Part shown: piece by piece, positions 25,512-32,392 of the stretch
Numbering within the stretch: position 1 is the first letter of the stretch
Layout: each line of letters begins with the position of its first letter
Virus record (IMG/VR): IMGVR_UViG_3300048079_000016
Coordinates: 1 to 44,523 of that record
Length of the DNA: 44,523 nt
Direction: 5' to 3' (one strand)
Source: a virus
The notes under the pieces: model-generated
Database searches by the model: none
What the model was told of the DNA's origin: nothing
The model's input: only the letters and a program-made list of their open reading frames with translations
Position numbers and translations under genes: made by a program

Positions 25512-26816
25512 ATGACGCTTTCTCCTAAATCTTCGCCCGCTTCGCCCCTCGCCGCTGCTCCTGAACGCAAGGCAGGGACTGATAAAGACTTCCCCTCCGC
25601 CAAGCCTAGCGCGGCCTACATCAAGGCTGTGACGCCTGCGGAGCTTCCCCCTCGCCTTCCCTTCTACGCTGCGAAGGGGACGCCTGCGGAACTTGAAGCG
25701 ATGCGGGCCGATATGTCTGGGCTGCTGGACATCCTCTCGCACGCTCGCCCGCATGGTTCGCAAGCGGAGCTAGACTTCATCAAGTCGCACATTCTCAAGC
25801 CGGTGCGGTCGCTGGGGTTTGAGCCTGTCGTGGATGGGTTCGGTAATATCTGGGTCACTGTCTCGGCTCCCATAGGCCAGCGCGGGCCTAACTTCCTGTG
25901 GTCCTGTCACGTCGATACGGTTCACGCGAAGGGCGGACGGCAAGCGGTGCAATACATGGCGGACGGTCGCACTGTGGAGCTGGTCAAGCGCAAGCCGGGG
26001 CGCTGCCTTGGGGCGGATGATGGCGCGGGCGTGTGGCTGCTTTTGGAGATGATGCGGGCAGGCGTTGCGGGCGGCTATGTGTTCCATCGTGGCGAAGAGG
26101 TCGGGCGGCTCGGGTCGTCGTTCGTCGCGGATAAGGAACCTTGGCGGCTCGAAAGCTATGACGCCTGCGTAGCCTTTGATCGGCGCGACTCTGACAATCT
26201 GATTACTCATCAAATGGGGCTGCGCTGTGCCTCTGATCTGTTCGCCTCAACACTGGCTAAGGCTATCAATAGCGCCAGCGGGGCGCGGTCGCTGCAATAT
26301 GCGGCGGACGATACGGGGAGCTATACGGACAGCTATTCCTACGCGGAACTGGTCTCCGAATGTGCGAATATGTCTGTCGGCTATGATGGGGAGCATGGGC
26401 CGCGCGAAAGCCTGGACGCGCTCCACCTGTGGCGCTTGCGGGCGGCGATGGTCTCGGCTGACTTGTCGCGAGTGGTCTGCGAGCGGGATTGCACGCTGGC
26501 TGAATATGATAGCTTCGGCGGCTATGGTTCGGGGTCGTGGTCTTCGGGCTATGGTTCGGCGATGGGCAAGGTCGATCGGTCGCCTAGTTGGGCAATGGAT
26601 CGCAATGCGTGGGGCGATGATCTGGAATGGTCGCCTGATACTGACAGCCTCGCGGCGCTAGTCGAGCGCTGTCCAGATGCGGTCGCGGCTCTGCTCGATC
26701 TCTACGGGCTTGGATGGACGGACGTTGCGGAGCATATGTCGCCTAGTGAGTTGACGCATACGCTCGGCGCGGGGGCTTCGCTCAAGGTCTCTGGCGGAGG
26801 CTGGGCTAATGACTAG
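25512..26816 (+). CDS. M20/M28/M42-like zinc metallopeptidase
   Basis: A 434-aa protein with a full set of co-catalytic zinc-peptidase motifs in order: His133-x-Asp135 (WSCHVDTVHAKGG), bridging Asp169/170 (CLGADDGAGVWLLLEM), base and ligand Glu195/196 (FHRGEEVGRLGSS), Asp223 (ACVAFDRRDSD) and His295 (VGYDGEHGPRESLD) after a TDSYSYAELV segment. The family hydrolyses short peptides or N-acylated amino acids in the cytoplasm; the substrate here is unknown. Residues 1-60 are a Pro/Ala-rich extension. Residues about 330-434 are an extra Gly/Ser/Tyr-rich tail with no counterpart I recognise. It overlaps the next gene by 8 bases. A soluble peptidase in a phage early-type operon is unusual. Confidence 0.85.
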   Translation: MTLSPKSSPASPLAAAPERKAGTDKDFPSAKPSAAYIKAVTPAELPPRLPFYAAKGTPAELEAMRADMSGLLDILSHARPHGSQAELDFIKSHILKPVRSLGFEPVVDGFGNIWVTVSAPIGQRGPNFLWSCHVDTVHAKGGRQAVQYMADGRTVELVKRKPGRCLGADDGAGVWLLLEMMRAGVAGGYVFHRGEEVGRLGSSFVADKEPWRLESYDACVAFDRRDSDNLITHQMGLRCASDLFASTLAKAINSASGARSLQYAADDTGSYTDSYSYAELVSECANMSVGYDGEHGPRESLDALHLWRLRAAMVSADLSRVVCERDCTLAEYDSFGGYGSGSWSSGYGSAMGKVDRSPSWAMDRNAWGDDLEWSPDTDSLAALVERCPDAVAALLDLYGLGWTDVAEHMSPSELTHTLGAGASLKVSGGGWAND

Positions 26817-26991
26817 GGCCGCTTACAATCGCCGGATAAAGGGTGGCAAGGCGGGGTGGGAGGGCGATTTGCTCTCCTACCTGAACGCTAATCCCCTCGC
26901 CTCTGTGGCGGAATGCCGCAAGGCAACATCGGTCGGATGGGACGCGGCCTTTGTTGAAGCTCTCCGCCCCGCTAAGGTTGGCCCTTCGTGA
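26809..26991 (+). CDS. Small basic hypothetical protein
   Basis: A 60-aa protein (MTRAAYNRRIKGGKAGWEGD, then LLSYLNANPLASVAECRKAT) starting inside the last codons of the peptidase gene, so translational coupling is likely. It looks like a small helical DNA-binding-type fold, but no family is recognised. Its stop overlaps the GTG of the next small gene (GTGA). Confidence 0.65.
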   Translation: MTRAAYNRRIKGGKAGWEGDLLSYLNANPLASVAECRKATSVGWDAAFVEALRPAKVGPS

Positions 26992-27113
26992 AAATATCAA
27001 CAATCGAGCGGACGGCTGAAGCTCTGCTGGTGGTGCTGTTGGCGCTGCTGGTCTTCCTTCCCCTCTCTCTGCTCCTGAAGCTCTGGCACGCTGCGGACCT
27101 AGACCGGGACTAG
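26988..27113 (+). CDS. Small single-pass membrane protein, last gene of plus operon
   Basis: A 41-aa ORF with GTG start: MKISTIERTAEALLVVLLAL then LVFLPLSLLLKLWHAADLDR and D. It has one strong Leu-rich transmembrane helix with a charged N-terminus and an acidic C-terminus. The 4-base GTGA overlap with the gene before it and a terminator 28 bases after it support reality. The function is unknown; a membrane effector or lysis-related peptide is possible. Confidence 0.6.
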   Translation: MKISTIERTAEALLVVLLALLVFLPLSLLLKLWHAADLDRD

Positions 27114-27140
27114 CTGCCTTCCCTCTCTGCTCGTTCTCTG

Positions 27141-27172
27141 GGCCGTCCTAGCGCAAGCTGGGGCGGTCTTTT
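27141..27172 (+). terminator. Rho-independent terminator of the plus operon
   Basis: A 12-bp stem GGCCGTCCTAGC/GCTGGGGCGGTC (G-U pairs included), capped by a GCAA tetraloop and followed by TTTT. It lies 28 bases after the stop of the last plus-strand gene. Confidence 0.82.
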
Positions 27173-27482
27173 GCTGTCGGGGGTCTAGGCGCTCCCCTCT
27201 GGGCGGCGATAGGCCGCAAAAGCGGATAGTCCCTAAACTGGGCTGAGAGGGGCGCTAGGGCGCGTCCTCTCAATTCGGCTAGTGGGGTGCGTCCCCTGCC
27301 TGTCTTCGCGCTGGGCGCTAGGCTGGGCGGCGCTGGGCGAGGGGTTCGGATTGCCTGCCTGCCTTCCCCTCTGGCGCTGCCTCTGGGCGGGGGGCTGGCG
27401 GGTGGTGGCTGGAAGGCAGGCGTGGGCGCGAGCGGGCGGGCGCGTGTGTCATAAGGAAGCGGGGGCCTGCGGGCGTGGGACG

Positions 27483-27509
27483 AAAAACACAGATCGACCG
27501 ATGGCCGAT
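27483..27509 (-). terminator. Terminator of the nucleotide-metabolism operon
   Basis: On the minus strand ATCGGCC and GGTCGAT pair (6 of 7) and are followed by CTGTGTTTTT. The 14 bases CGATCTGTGTTTTT equal the tail of the late-operon terminator near 1240. Confidence 0.55.
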
Positions 27510-27525
27510 AGGTGCTGGGGGTTAG

Positions 27526-27586
27526 GGCGAAAAGGTCCACAAAGCTCATCACGAAATCCATTCGGCCTAAAGGCGAAAAGGTCCAC
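27526..27586. repeat. 15-base direct repeat GGCGAAAAGGTCCAC
   Basis: Exact copies at 27526-27540 and 27572-27586, 46 bases apart, between the membrane-protein gene and its terminator. The spacing is about 4.4 helical turns. Function unknown. Confidence 0.7.
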
Positions 27587-27636
27587 GAATGTAATCTCAT
27601 GGGGACTTCGGGCCACCCGTTAGAGTGACCCGGAGC

Positions 27637-27918
27637 CTATTCCCCTACGAGTTTTGGCTTGTGGAAGAAGCGTGCGTGGACGAACATCGCACTGGTGATC
27701 GCCATCGCGCCAGAGACGCCATAGATGGCCCCAGACAGGATGCTGTTCTCGCCCTCGACGATCAATCGCCACAGGTGAGCTTGGAGCATTGCGATGGTGA
27801 ACGACATGAAGGCCGCAGCCTTGTAGTTCCCGGCATTCACCACCCGGCTCTGAAAGCCGAGGGTGAACACAGAGGCGAAGCCCCCGATGAACAGGAGCAG
27901 AGCGTCGATAGGCGTCAA
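27637..27918 (-). CDS. Three-helix membrane protein (TTG start)
   Basis: A 93-aa protein with about three hydrophobic segments (DALLLFIGGFASVFTLGF; AAAFMSFTIAMLQAHLW; LSGAIYGVSGAMAITSAMFV) and a basic C-terminus (HARFFHKPKLVGE). The TTG start overlaps the HD-protein stop (TTGA). It is the last gene of its operon. I do not recognise the family; a phage inner-membrane protein of unknown role. Confidence 0.65.
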   Translation of the reverse strand: MTPIDALLLFIGGFASVFTLGFQSRVVNAGNYKAAAFMSFTIAMLQAHLWRLIVEGENSILSGAIYGVSGAMAITSAMFVHARFFHKPKLVGE

Positions 27919-28487
27919 GCGACGTATGCCCGTTCGAGGCGCTCGCTCATTGCCAGCGGGACGTAGCGGAGGACATTGCGGGCGAAGGGCGAGGCTTCCT
28001 TCAGGTAGCGCAGCCGGTGCCTGCCATCAGCCTTGCCTGCCTCGACATTAGCGATGCGGTCGGCAGTCTTGACGATAGCCGCCTTGGGGAACGCTTCGAT
28101 CTTGGCGTAGACCGAGGCCATATGCGCAGCGCGGTCGCCATTGTCGCCGCTGCATCCCCAGACGATTGAGGCTACCGTGGTGCCGAACTCGGCCTCGATA
28201 GAGCTGAACGTCTCGTCCGTGTCCTCGATAGCGTCATGGAGCCAAGCGGCCTCGACGTGGGAGCCGAAGAAGCCGAAGTCCTTGACCACCTGAACCACCT
28301 TGACGAGATGACCATTGGCGTAGCTGTGGCCGTCATAGGTCTGATCGGCATGGACCCGGCGAGCGAAGTCTTCAGCCTTACGGTCGTCAGGCCAGTAGGC
28401 GGCGGGGAGGAAGCCCTTGTCAGCGCCAAGGCTATCCACTTCCTCCTGCGTCCACTTCAGGACCGGGGGAGCGTCAGGCGCAGGCAT
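27915..28487 (-). CDS. HD-domain protein, small alarmone hydrolase-like
   Basis: A 190-aa protein with the HD arrangement of SpoT/Mesh1 hydrolases: ADQTYDGHSYANGHLVKVVQ (His60), VEAAWLHDAIEDTDETFSSI (His84-Asp85 and Glu88-Asp89), EFGTTVASIVWG and IVKTADRIANVEAG (Asp143). There is no synthetase or regulatory domain, so it has the single-domain size of a small alarmone hydrolase that removes the 3' pyrophosphate of (p)ppGpp. Other HD nucleotidases are possible. The ATG at 28487 is preferred because the longer frame overlaps the Zn-ribbon gene deeply. Its neighbours are nucleotide-metabolism genes. Confidence 0.75.
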   Translation of the reverse strand: MPAPDAPPVLKWTQEEVDSLGADKGFLPAAYWPDDRKAEDFARRVHADQTYDGHSYANGHLVKVVQVVKDFGFFGSHVEAAWLHDAIEDTDETFSSIEAEFGTTVASIVWGCSGDNGDRAAHMASVYAKIEAFPKAAIVKTADRIANVEAGKADGRHRLRYLKEASPFARNVLRYVPLAMSERLERAYVA

Positions 28488-28857
28488 TGAAAGCCTCGTC
28501 CATCTGCTGTGCCAGCTCGGCGTTAGCGAGAGCCTTCTGGTAGCCAGCGACCGTCCCCTTGCGGGCATGGAGCTTGGCGTAGGCGTCGAAGGTATCCATG
28601 GCCGTCGCCAGCGCCACGAGGACGGTGACAGGGACGCGGATCGTGGGCGTCAGGGGTGTAGGCTCAGAGAGCGGCCCTCCGACTAACTTAAACCACTCTA
28701 CGCAGTGGGCACATTTGCCGTCTTCAGTGCGCGTGAGGGGCTTGCCGCACGTATGGCACCAAGGGTCCTTGCGAGGCTCCGGTGGTATGTAGGGGAATAT
28801 GCTCTTAGGGTCAGACGCCGCAGCTTCCGCCTTTGCCGGTGATGTCACAGATGTCAT
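28474..28857 (-). CDS. Zn-ribbon-containing hypothetical protein
   Basis: A 127-aa protein with a short zinc-ribbon signature (PWCHTCGKPLTRTEDGKCAH then CVEW: CxxC and CxxC 12 residues apart) near residues 33-55, followed by a helical C-terminal half (LVALATAMDTFDAYAKLHAR). The ATG at 28857 with GGAAG upstream is preferred to the TTG at 28875. It overlaps the end of the reductase gene by 47 bases. The function is unknown; it may be a nucleic-acid-binding or reductase-associated factor. Confidence 0.68.
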   Translation of the reverse strand: MTSVTSPAKAEAAASDPKSIFPYIPPEPRKDPWCHTCGKPLTRTEDGKCAHCVEWFKLVGGPLSEPTPLTPTIRVPVTVLVALATAMDTFDAYAKLHARKGTVAGYQKALANAELAQQMDEAFNACA

Positions 28858-30487
28858 GGTATGTTGCTTCCGCAAATTCCTGCCCCAGATTGGCCCGGGC
28901 AGTCTTGTAGTTGGTGGGGGTCAGCGGCTGTCCGCCTCTCGCCCCATCAGGGTAACAGGTGAAGCCACGGAGGCGGGGGGCATACTTGGCGAGCGTGAGG
29001 CCAAAGGCGTCCACGGTGTCAGGGTTGTTGTGCTTCGATCCCCACTGCGGGAGATTGATCGTGGAGCTGATCGCCATGTCCACGAAGTCCTGCACATCCG
29101 CTTGGAACGCGATGCGGCGCTCGTAGTCTTCAGCCAGATCGACGGCGCTCTCGATCTTGTCGGGGTCAGCTCCGTATTGGTCGATCAGCTCCTGTGCGGT
29201 GCCATCGACGACATACTGGAAGCGCCAGTCGCTGTTGCCCTTGAGATAGCGACGCTTGTAGGCGACGGCGAAGAGAGGCTCGATGCCAGTCGTCGTGCCT
29301 GCAAGGATGCCAATCGTGCCGGTCGGCGCAATAGCGCGATTAGCCACAGGACGGCTAACGCAAAGGTGATCCGCAAAGGACCGCGAGGTAGTATCGGAGA
29401 TGATCTTATAAGCTGCGAGCCAGTTGCGAAGCTCGGGAGTGACTTCATAGCGTGATCCCTTCTTGATGAGCCATTCATGGGCCCCCATGAGGCCAAGACC
29501 TAAGCGACGGTTCTTCTCTCGGACCTTGCCTACCTTATCATAAGGAAGCTTTGCTCGTAGGGTGCCGCATATGAGGAACTGGGTAGCGAGTGCGGTGACG
29601 GACATGAACTCTTCGAGAGTGTCGATGCGGCCCATGTTAAGGCTACCGAGATTGCAGACGTCGCTATCGTCAGCCGAAGTGACTTCGGTGCAGGCGTTGC
29701 GGAGGGTTTCATTGGAGTTGGCTCCGAAGTTGAAGGAGAACCCCGGCTCGGCAGTCTTCAGCGCCTGTGCGATGTTCTTGCGGAACGTGGGGTGAGCTGC
29801 TCGACCTTCGACGCCAAGGGCGAGCCAGTTGTCATCGTAGTTGAGCGAGATGTTGGTCATGTCGAGCGGCGCAGGGAAGTTGAAGTCCTGCGTCTTCACA
29901 TCAGCGAGGGTGAGGCCGCTGGTGCCTACGGGCATGGTGTCCCAGTCCTTCGCAGCGAGGAACTTTTCGGCGTCATCATGCTGCCAGTTGAGGCTTGCGT
30001 AGATGGCCGAACGGCGAGACCCGCCCTGCATGACGCGGCGACCGATCTCGTTAATCATCATCATCTTCGGGAGCGGGCCTGAAGCCTGCCCTCCGGTGCG
30101 CTTGATCGGAGCGCCTTCAGGGCGATAGATCGAGTAGTCGGCACCGATGCCACCACCTGTCATCAGGCAGCTCTCGGACTTCCACGACAGGTTTGCCCAG
30201 TCTTCTCGGCTGTCTTCCTCTGCCTTGAGCAGATAGCAGTTGTTGAAGAAGGCGTTGTCGCGGCCAGCATAGTAAAGGTAACGGCCACCGGGGATGAACT
30301 TCATGTCGATCATATACTGTCGAAGCTGAAGCATATCGTCCTTGGGCATTAGGCCGCTGCAAACGTGGTGGACTAGAGTGTCACACAGTTGTTCCCACGT
30401 TTCAGCGCCTTCATGGCGATACTTGTGGTTGAAGATGTCCTCGCTAAACTTGGAGCGGAACATCGGGTTGGTGTTAGATTTGAACAT
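28811..30487 (-). CDS. nrdJ: Class II (adenosylcobalamin-dependent) ribonucleotide reductase
   Basis: Converts ribonucleotides to deoxyribonucleotides for phage DNA synthesis. It is about 558 aa, similar in size to phage monomeric class II enzymes. Visible motifs: NNCYLLKAEEDS (first redox Cys), CLMTGGGIGADYSIYRP, RRSAIYASLNWQHDDAEKFL, the active-site NACTEV (NxCxE), VCNLGSLNMGRI, RPVANRAIAPTGTIGILAGT and a C-terminal CDITGKGGSCGV tail that could carry the exchange thiols. No small subunit gene is present. The start is uncertain: the longest frame begins at a GTG inside a terminator stem, so ATG 30487 is chosen although no clear ribosome site precedes it; ATG 30463 is the alternative. Confidence 0.9.
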   Translation of the reverse strand: MFKSNTNPMFRSKFSEDIFNHKYRHEGAETWEQLCDTLVHHVCSGLMPKDDMLQLRQYMIDMKFIPGGRYLYYAGRDNAFFNNCYLLKAEEDSREDWANLSWKSESCLMTGGGIGADYSIYRPEGAPIKRTGGQASGPLPKMMMINEIGRRVMQGGSRRSAIYASLNWQHDDAEKFLAAKDWDTMPVGTSGLTLADVKTQDFNFPAPLDMTNISLNYDDNWLALGVEGRAAHPTFRKNIAQALKTAEPGFSFNFGANSNETLRNACTEVTSADDSDVCNLGSLNMGRIDTLEEFMSVTALATQFLICGTLRAKLPYDKVGKVREKNRRLGLGLMGAHEWLIKKGSRYEVTPELRNWLAAYKIISDTTSRSFADHLCVSRPVANRAIAPTGTIGILAGTTTGIEPLFAVAYKRRYLKGNSDWRFQYVVDGTAQELIDQYGADPDKIESAVDLAEDYERRIAFQADVQDFVDMAISSTINLPQWGSKHNNPDTVDAFGLTLAKYAPRLRGFTCYPDGARGGQPLTPTNYKTARANLGQEFAEATYHDICDITGKGGSCGV

Positions 30488-30497
30488 GCGATACTTG

Positions 30498-30532
30498 AAA
30501 AAAACCCCCACGCCGTAGTAGCGGCGCAGGGG
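30498..30532 (-). terminator. Rho-independent terminator directly upstream of the reductase gene
   Basis: The minus strand has CCCCTGCGCCG and CGGCGTGGGGG fully paired (two G-U), a 6-base loop and seven T. It ends 11 bases before the reductase ATG, so it separates the kinase gene from the reductase within one gene string and may be a regulated attenuator. Confidence 0.8.
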
Positions 30533-30557
30533 CGGTAGGTTACTGTGATAGGCGAAA

Positions 30558-31175
30558 TTAGGAGCGAAGTTCGTCCAGAAGGATGCAAGCGCAGCGGGCG
30601 AGACCGTGCTTGCCGCTCTCGTTCACCACTCGGGCAACGATCAGCGGGTAATCGTCCAGCTCGCCTTCCGAAACGTGGCACCCTTCAGGGCGCACGGTGC
30701 CGGGACGGACCACTTGGACAATGCAGCCGCCTGCTCCCACGATGGCGTCAGCCTCGTTGGTGAAGCGGAGATCGTCGAAGACAACGGAGCGGCCTGCGTC
30801 GAGATGCGCCTTGGCTTCAGCCATGGCACCCTTGACCCAGAAGTTAGGGCCGAAGAACTCCCGGCCCCAGTCGGTGCCGATGGTCTGCATAGCGAAGCGT
30901 GGGGACATCCCAGAGAGGCAAGCCAGAGGGGCTTCCTTCAGTGCGGGGTCAGTCATCAGCCTCGTCACTTCAGCAGGCCCTTGGCCGCTGGTGCGAAGCA
31001 GGAGGGTCTCGATCATCGCCTTGAGGGTGCCACCGAGCGAGAGACGGGCGAAGCCGTGGTCGAGGACGAGAGATTGAGCGAGGGTGGTCTTGCCGCTACC
31101 CATCGCGGGCGAACATAGTCCGATCAGGAGGGGGGCAGCGGTAGGAGTGCATAGGTTTGGTTCAGGTGTGTCCAT
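30558..31175 (-). CDS. Deoxynucleoside monophosphate kinase
   Basis: A 205-aa P-loop kinase resembling T4 gp1-type dNMP kinases, which phosphorylate dNMPs to dNDPs. A P-loop sits at residues about 18-30 (LIGLCSPAMGSGKTTLAQSL), followed by the LSLGGTLKAMIETLL lid-like region, AMQTIGTDWGREFFG, VVFDDLRFTNEADAI (a DDLR-type motif in the family) and a C-terminal ESGKHGLARC. The start at 31175 overlaps the preceding gene by 52 bases; the P-loop leaves no room for a much later start. It is followed by a terminator. Confidence 0.85.
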   Translation of the reverse strand: MDTPEPNLCTPTAAPLLIGLCSPAMGSGKTTLAQSLVLDHGFARLSLGGTLKAMIETLLLRTSGQGPAEVTRLMTDPALKEAPLACLSGMSPRFAMQTIGTDWGREFFGPNFWVKGAMAEAKAHLDAGRSVVFDDLRFTNEADAIVGAGGCIVQVVRPGTVRPEGCHVSEGELDDYPLIVARVVNESGKHGLARCACILLDELRS

Positions 31176-31459
31176 CGGAGCAGTAGTTGTAGGGTCTGAT
31201 CGACCATGAGGGGGCAGAGGATTACCGTGTGGACCGTGCCGAACTCGTCGATCTGTGAGATGGTCACAGCCTCCCGGTCGTCTAGGTCCACGATGGTTTC
31301 GTCCATGTCGGGGGTGTTTAGGATTATCGGCTCGCGGCCATGTCGAAGGAACGGATGTGGCGGTGAGGCAGTGCAGGTCTTGAACAGGGTGTCAGGCACA
31401 CAAGTTACTCCGTCTATTGGGGAGGCGTGTCGGGTCGTCAGACGCTCGGGGGCGTCCAT
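31124..31459 (-). CDS. Hypothetical protein overlapping exonuclease and kinase genes
   Basis: A 111-aa frame with a plausible beta-rich middle (DETIVDLDDREAVTISQIDE; HTVILCPLMVDQTLQLLLRW). It overlaps the exonuclease gene by 22 bases at its start and the kinase gene by 52 bases at its end. It covers about 260 bases with no other frame, which supports a gene here. The ATG at 31459 could be replaced by an internal start at MDETIV. Family not recognised. Confidence 0.55.
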   Translation of the reverse strand: MDAPERLTTRHASPIDGVTCVPDTLFKTCTASPPHPFLRHGREPIILNTPDMDETIVDLDDREAVTISQIDEFGTVHTVILCPLMVDQTLQLLLRWTHLNQTYALLPLPPS

Positions 31460-32202
31460 AGGATCGGCTGCTTGAGCTTACCGTCCCAGTCTTCGTAGCG
31501 TAGGATGCGGGCGAGCCGCGCCTGTAAGACAGCGTAGTCTTCAGAGAGACCGGCCTTCAGGAACTCGCGCTTGACGTTCTCCCAGCCAAGGCCGGGTTTG
31601 GATAGGACCTTCTCCGCCTTCACCACTCCGATGCCGGGACAGCCTTTGTAGCCGTCTGCCGGATCGCCGGTAAGCACTTGAGATAGCCAGTATCTATCAG
31701 CCTGCTGCTCGTCAATCGCGGACAATACGCCAAGGCGGAATAGTTTGCCGGGGATCGTCATCATGTCCTTGTCGTCCGACACGATAACGCTCGGCGGGGC
31801 CTTCGGATTGGTGGCGAGGATGCCCATGTAGTCATCAGCTTCGATGCGGTCGTTCAGGACCACTTTGTCGCCGTATTCCTCATAGAGCCACTCCACGAGA
31901 GTCGTGTAGCCGAGAGGCTTTCGGTTGCCCTTTCGGTTGCTCTTGTAGGAGGGGTCGATGCCATAGCGGAAGTTGTCGGAGCCAGAGAGGACCATGACAA
32001 AAATGTCACTGTCAAGGCGTTCCCCGATTGATTTCATTTGTGACCGGAACATATCCTGCGCCTGCCCGATGTTGGTGCTGGCGACGAAGATGCCGTCCCC
32101 CCAGTTAGCCTCGTATTCGGAGGCTGCTGCGGAGCGGTAGAGGAAGCCGTCAGCGTCGATCAGGAGTCGGTGGTCCTTGGTGTCGATCTCATCAGCGGCC
32201 AT
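31438..32202 (-). CDS. 5'-3' exonuclease, T7 gp6 / flap-nuclease family
   Basis: A 254-aa nuclease expected to remove RNA primers and degrade DNA from 5' ends. Family acidic residues are visible: LLIDADGFLYRSAA, NDRIEADDYMGILAT, VIVSDDKDMMTIPG and the helix-hairpin-helix-like LTGDPADGYKGCPGIGVVKA. RYGIDPSYKSNRKGNRKP is the conserved arch region. Length is close to T7 gp6 (about 300). It follows the wHTH and MazG-like genes and completes a T7-ordered replication set. Confidence 0.9.
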   Translation of the reverse strand: MAADEIDTKDHRLLIDADGFLYRSAAASEYEANWGDGIFVASTNIGQAQDMFRSQMKSIGERLDSDIFVMVLSGSDNFRYGIDPSYKSNRKGNRKPLGYTTLVEWLYEEYGDKVVLNDRIEADDYMGILATNPKAPPSVIVSDDKDMMTIPGKLFRLGVLSAIDEQQADRYWLSQVLTGDPADGYKGCPGIGVVKAEKVLSKPGLGWENVKREFLKAGLSEDYAVLQARLARILRYEDWDGKLKQPILWTPPSV

Positions 32203-32392
32203 GCCAGAGATACTCCACGCCTTCAGGCGTCAGACGCCAAACCGACTGGAAGCCATCGAAGGGCGTCTCGGTCGTGATGTATCCACACACCGCCAACTCG
32301 GCGATGCGTTCGGCGTTCTCTCGGGCAAGGTTGGAGCGGGTGGTTGCCCCACCTATCAGGTAGAGCAGTTCGAGTAGGTCTAGGTCCGTCAA
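32192..32392 (-). CDS. Small winged-helix protein (TTG start)
   Basis: A 66-aa protein reading TDLDLLELLYLIGGATTRSN, then ENAERIAELAVCGYITTETP and VWRLTPEGVEYLW, a compact winged helix. The TTG at 32392 is chosen because AGGAGG lies 8 bases upstream and the TTG overlaps the stop of the MazG-like gene (TTGA). The stop overlaps the exonuclease start by 11 bases. A transcription-regulator role is suggested by the fold only. Confidence 0.65.
   Translation of the reverse strand: MTDLDLLELLYLIGGATTRSNLARENAERIAELAVCGYITTETPFDGFQSVWRLTPEGVEYLWHGR

Larger units (their letters stand above)
27173..27636. other. Intergenic region between convergent operons
   Basis: No credible gene. The part from 27240 to 27480 is extremely G-rich on the plus strand (GGGCGCTAGGCTGGGCGGCG and similar) and might form G-rich structures. 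The right part holds the minus-strand terminator at 27483-27509 and the repeat pair at 27526/27572. The long minus-strand frame through it is Pro/Arg/Ala-rich shadow. Confidence 0.5.

Noticed and set aside
27148-27600. Minus-strand 150-aa ORF between the convergent operons
   Set aside because: Pro/Arg/Ala-rich, overlaps both a terminator and the direct repeats, and has a composition typical of antisense GC-rich frames.
28811-30487. Cobalamin riboswitch upstream of the B12-dependent reductase
   Set aside because: Only a terminator fits in the 70-base gap to the kinase gene, and no B12-box-like sequence was seen.
30487-30511. GTG at 30511 as the reductase start
   Set aside because: It lies inside the terminator stem and adds eight residues not needed by the family; ATG 30487 is preferred.
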